Source of the DNA: Maribacter sp.
GTDB lineage: Bacteria; Bacteroidota; Bacteroidia; Flavobacteriales; Flavobacteriaceae
Direction of reading: 5' to 3'
DNA: 5,737 nucleotides
Assembly (NCBI GenBank): GCA_013001935.1
Contig: JABDKZ010000438.1
Location: forward strand, 1 to 5,737
Under the pieces are notes generated by a model, which saw only the letters and a list, made by a program, of their open reading frames with translations, had not been told where the DNA came from and made no database searches. The translations under genes and the position numbers were made by a program. Shown piece after piece: positions 3,963 through 5,737 of this stretch (position 1 is the stretch's first letter; each line of letters starts with the position of its first letter).

Positions 3963-5737
3963 ATGACAAGAGTTTTTTGCGCGCTACTACTTCTCTTTTA
4001 TACTGCAGCTTCTCTTGGTCAAAACAATACCAAAGAATTTACCGTAAAATATGTTACAGCAATTCCTAAAATTGACGGAATTCTTGATGAATCCTTTTGG
4101 AAAACTGCCGATGGCCCACATGACTTTCAGCAGTATTTCCCCACAGATTCAGTACTTGCCGAACAACCTTCCGAGATAAAAATGGTTGTTAGCAATACAC
4201 ATCTCTATATTGGTATTACCGTAAAATCTATTGGCAGTAATTGGATAACCCCTTCGTTAAAAAGGGACTTTCGCGCCTCTAATGGTGACAGTATGAGTTT
4301 GGTATTTGATACTTTTAATGATGGCACCAATGCCTTTTTGTTCGGGATTAACCCATATGGTGTTCGCCGGGAGGTTTTGATATCGGGGGGTGGTTCCGAT
4401 TTAAGGGGTTTTAATACCTCTTGGGATGTTAAATGGAAGGGCGAGTCCAAGATATATGGAGACTACTATACCTCAGAGATGGCCATACCCTTGACCTCAT
4501 TTAAATTCAAGGACGGGGAGACCAAATGGCGTTTTCAAAGCTACCGTTTTGATATGCAGACAAACGAGCGTAGTACCTGGCATCGCGTACCCCAAGGCCA
4601 GTTTTTGGTCAGTTTGGCCTTTATGGGCGATATGCATTTTGAAAAACCGCTGAGTAAATCCAAAACTCCATTTGCTTTAATTCCTTACATAAATACAATC
4701 TCAGAGAAGGATTTTGAATCGGATAAAAGCAATACCAATCTTAAAGTTGGTGGCGATGCCAAGATCGCTATCGGCAACGGCATGAATTTGGATATCACCG
4801 TTAATCCAGATTTTTCTAATGTAGAGGTAGACAATATCATTACTAATCTTACACGCTTCGAGGTTTCATTACCAGAAAAGCGACAATTTTTTATAGACAA
4901 TAGTGATCTCTTCGGCAGTTTTGGCGGTAGCAGGGATGCCAATCCATTTTTCTCTAGGCGCATAGGTATCGCTCAAGATACTGCAGGCAATACAATAGAA
5001 AATAGAATAATCGGGGGGGTTAGACTCAGTGGAAAATTAAATGAGGATTGGCGCTTAGGAGTATTGAGTATTCAAACCGATGAAGATCTTGAAAATCAAA
5101 TTGCGTCGAATAACAACACGATGTTGGCTATTCAAAAAAAGCTATTTGCTCGGTCGAATATCGGCATGTTCTTTATTAATCGGGAGTCTTTTAAGGATTA
5201 TGATTTTATAAGACCAGAGGATAAATACAATCGCGTAGTGGGTATAGATTACAATCTGGCTTCAAAGGATAATAAGTGGATCGGTAAATTCTACACCCAC
5301 ACATCTTTTCAGCCAGATGATAAAACGGGTAGCTATTCTGCAGGGGCCTTCTTATCGCGAAGAACAAGATTTTATAATGTATTCAGCGATCTTGCATACA
5401 TCAACGAAGATTTCAGATCGGACCTTGGTTTTATACCACGTACCGATATATTAAAATGGGCGACCTCATTTGAAAGGGTGTTTTGGCCAAAGAGTAAATC
5501 CATTAATTCCTATAGTTTTGAATTATTCCCAATAGTTACATGGAGACCGGCTTTGGACTATCAGAAAACGGACCATACTATATTATTTTCAGGAAGATTG
5601 GGCTTTCAGGATCAATCGGAGTTAGGAATAGGTTTCACCAATAGTTACACTTTTCTCACAGATACCGATGTCTTCGACCCGACAAACACCGATGGTGGTA
5701 TTCCCCTACCCAACAATATGGGCTACTACTATACTAG
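3963..5737 (+). CDS. Exported CBM9-like / DUF5916 protein, C-terminus beyond the window
   Basis: The frame is open from the ATG at 3963 to the last base, giving 591 complete codons plus two bases. Family members, as I recall, are roughly 700-900 aa, so the C-terminal part is missing. A signal peptide is clear (MTRVFCALLLLFYTAASLGQ, cleavage near residue 20). Next comes a CBM9-like domain (about 34-205) that opens with the hallmark I37-D-G-x-L-D-E43 and W46 and contains the FDTFNDGTNAFLFGINPYG segment. Then comes a DUF5916 region with its signature LDITVN-PDFSNVEVD (N281-P-D-F284) followed by LTRFEVSLPEKRQFF (P304-E-K-R307). The remainder has alternating aromatic-rich segments that suggest an outer-membrane beta barrel. 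The family is frequent in Bacteroidota and some proteobacteria. Its function is not established, and carbohydrate binding is only an inference from the domain name. It lies 66 bp after the Arc-type gene. Confidence 0.9.
   Translation, partial: MTRVFCALLLLFYTAASLGQNNTKEFTVKYVTAIPKIDGILDESFWKTADGPHDFQQYFPTDSVLAEQPSEIKMVVSNTHLYIGITVKSIGSNWITPSLKRDFRASNGDSMSLVFDTFNDGTNAFLFGINPYGVRREVLISGGGSDLRGFNTSWDVKWKGESKIYGDYYTSEMAIPLTSFKFKDGETKWRFQSYRFDMQTNERSTWHRVPQGQFLVSLAFMGDMHFEKPLSKSKTPFALIPYINTISEKDFESDKSNTNLKVGGDAKIAIGNGMNLDITVNPDFSNVEVDNIITNLTRFEVSLPEKRQFFIDNSDLFGSFGGSRDANPFFSRRIGIAQDTAGNTIENRIIGGVRLSGKLNEDWRLGVLSIQTDEDLENQIASNNNTMLAIQKKLFARSNIGMFFINRESFKDYDFIRPEDKYNRVVGIDYNLASKDNKWIGKFYTHTSFQPDDKTGSYSAGAFLSRRTRFYNVFSDLAYINEDFRSDLGFIPRTDILKWATSFERVFWPKSKSINSYSFELFPIVTWRPALDYQKTDHTILFSGRLGFQDQSELGIGFTNSYTFLTDTDVFDPTNTDGGIPLPNNMGYYYT

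Noticed and set aside
4205..4963. Minus-strand open frames of 81 and 92 codons inside the large exported protein gene
   Set aside because: They lie opposite a continuous coding frame with clear CBM9-like and DUF5916 motifs and show no family features of their own.

Overview
The window looks like chromosomal DNA from a marine or soil member of the Bacteroidota, most likely family Flavobacteriaceae. The reasons are low GC, A-rich leaders in place of Shine-Dalgarno sites, promoter-like TAnnTTTG elements, and several proteins of typically flavobacterial type (a cupin-type AraC regulator, a secreted S1/P1 nuclease and a CBM9-like/DUF5916 protein). Genus is inference only. I see no mobile element, CRISPR array, tRNA or rRNA.

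Layout. (1) 1-1037, + strand: the C-terminal part of an AraC-family regulator, then an AlkB-like 2-oxoglutarate/Fe(II) dioxygenase gene whose ATG overlaps the regulator's stop codon (TAATG). A perfect 11-bp hairpin with flanking A and T tracts closes the unit. (2) 1038-1234: an intergenic stretch holding two abutting small inverted repeats. (3) 1235-2008, - strand: a secreted S1/P1-family zinc nuclease with all nine expected zinc ligands. (4) 2009-2175: a divergent intergenic region with a promoter-like element for each side and several palindromes or repeats. (5) 2176-3896, + strand: a tight four-gene unit encoding an SPFH/band-7 membrane protein, a small two-helix membrane protein with a soluble C-terminal domain, a 57-aa DUF4177-like protein and a 55-aa Arc-type ribbon-helix-helix protein. 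(6) 3963 to the window end, + strand: a large exported CBM9-like/DUF5916 protein, truncated at its C-terminus by the window edge.

Working together. The AraC and alkB genes are almost certainly co-translated, which links an alkylation-repair-type demethylase to a regulator that does not look like Ada. The SPFH cluster is the most interesting part. Its four genes are joined by a 2-nt gap, a 4-nt overlap and a 16-nt gap, and they combine a membrane scaffold, a second membrane protein and two tiny soluble proteins, one of DNA-binding fold. Its promoter carries a 9-bp direct repeat at 11-bp spacing, a plausible but unproven target for the cluster's own ribbon-helix-helix protein.
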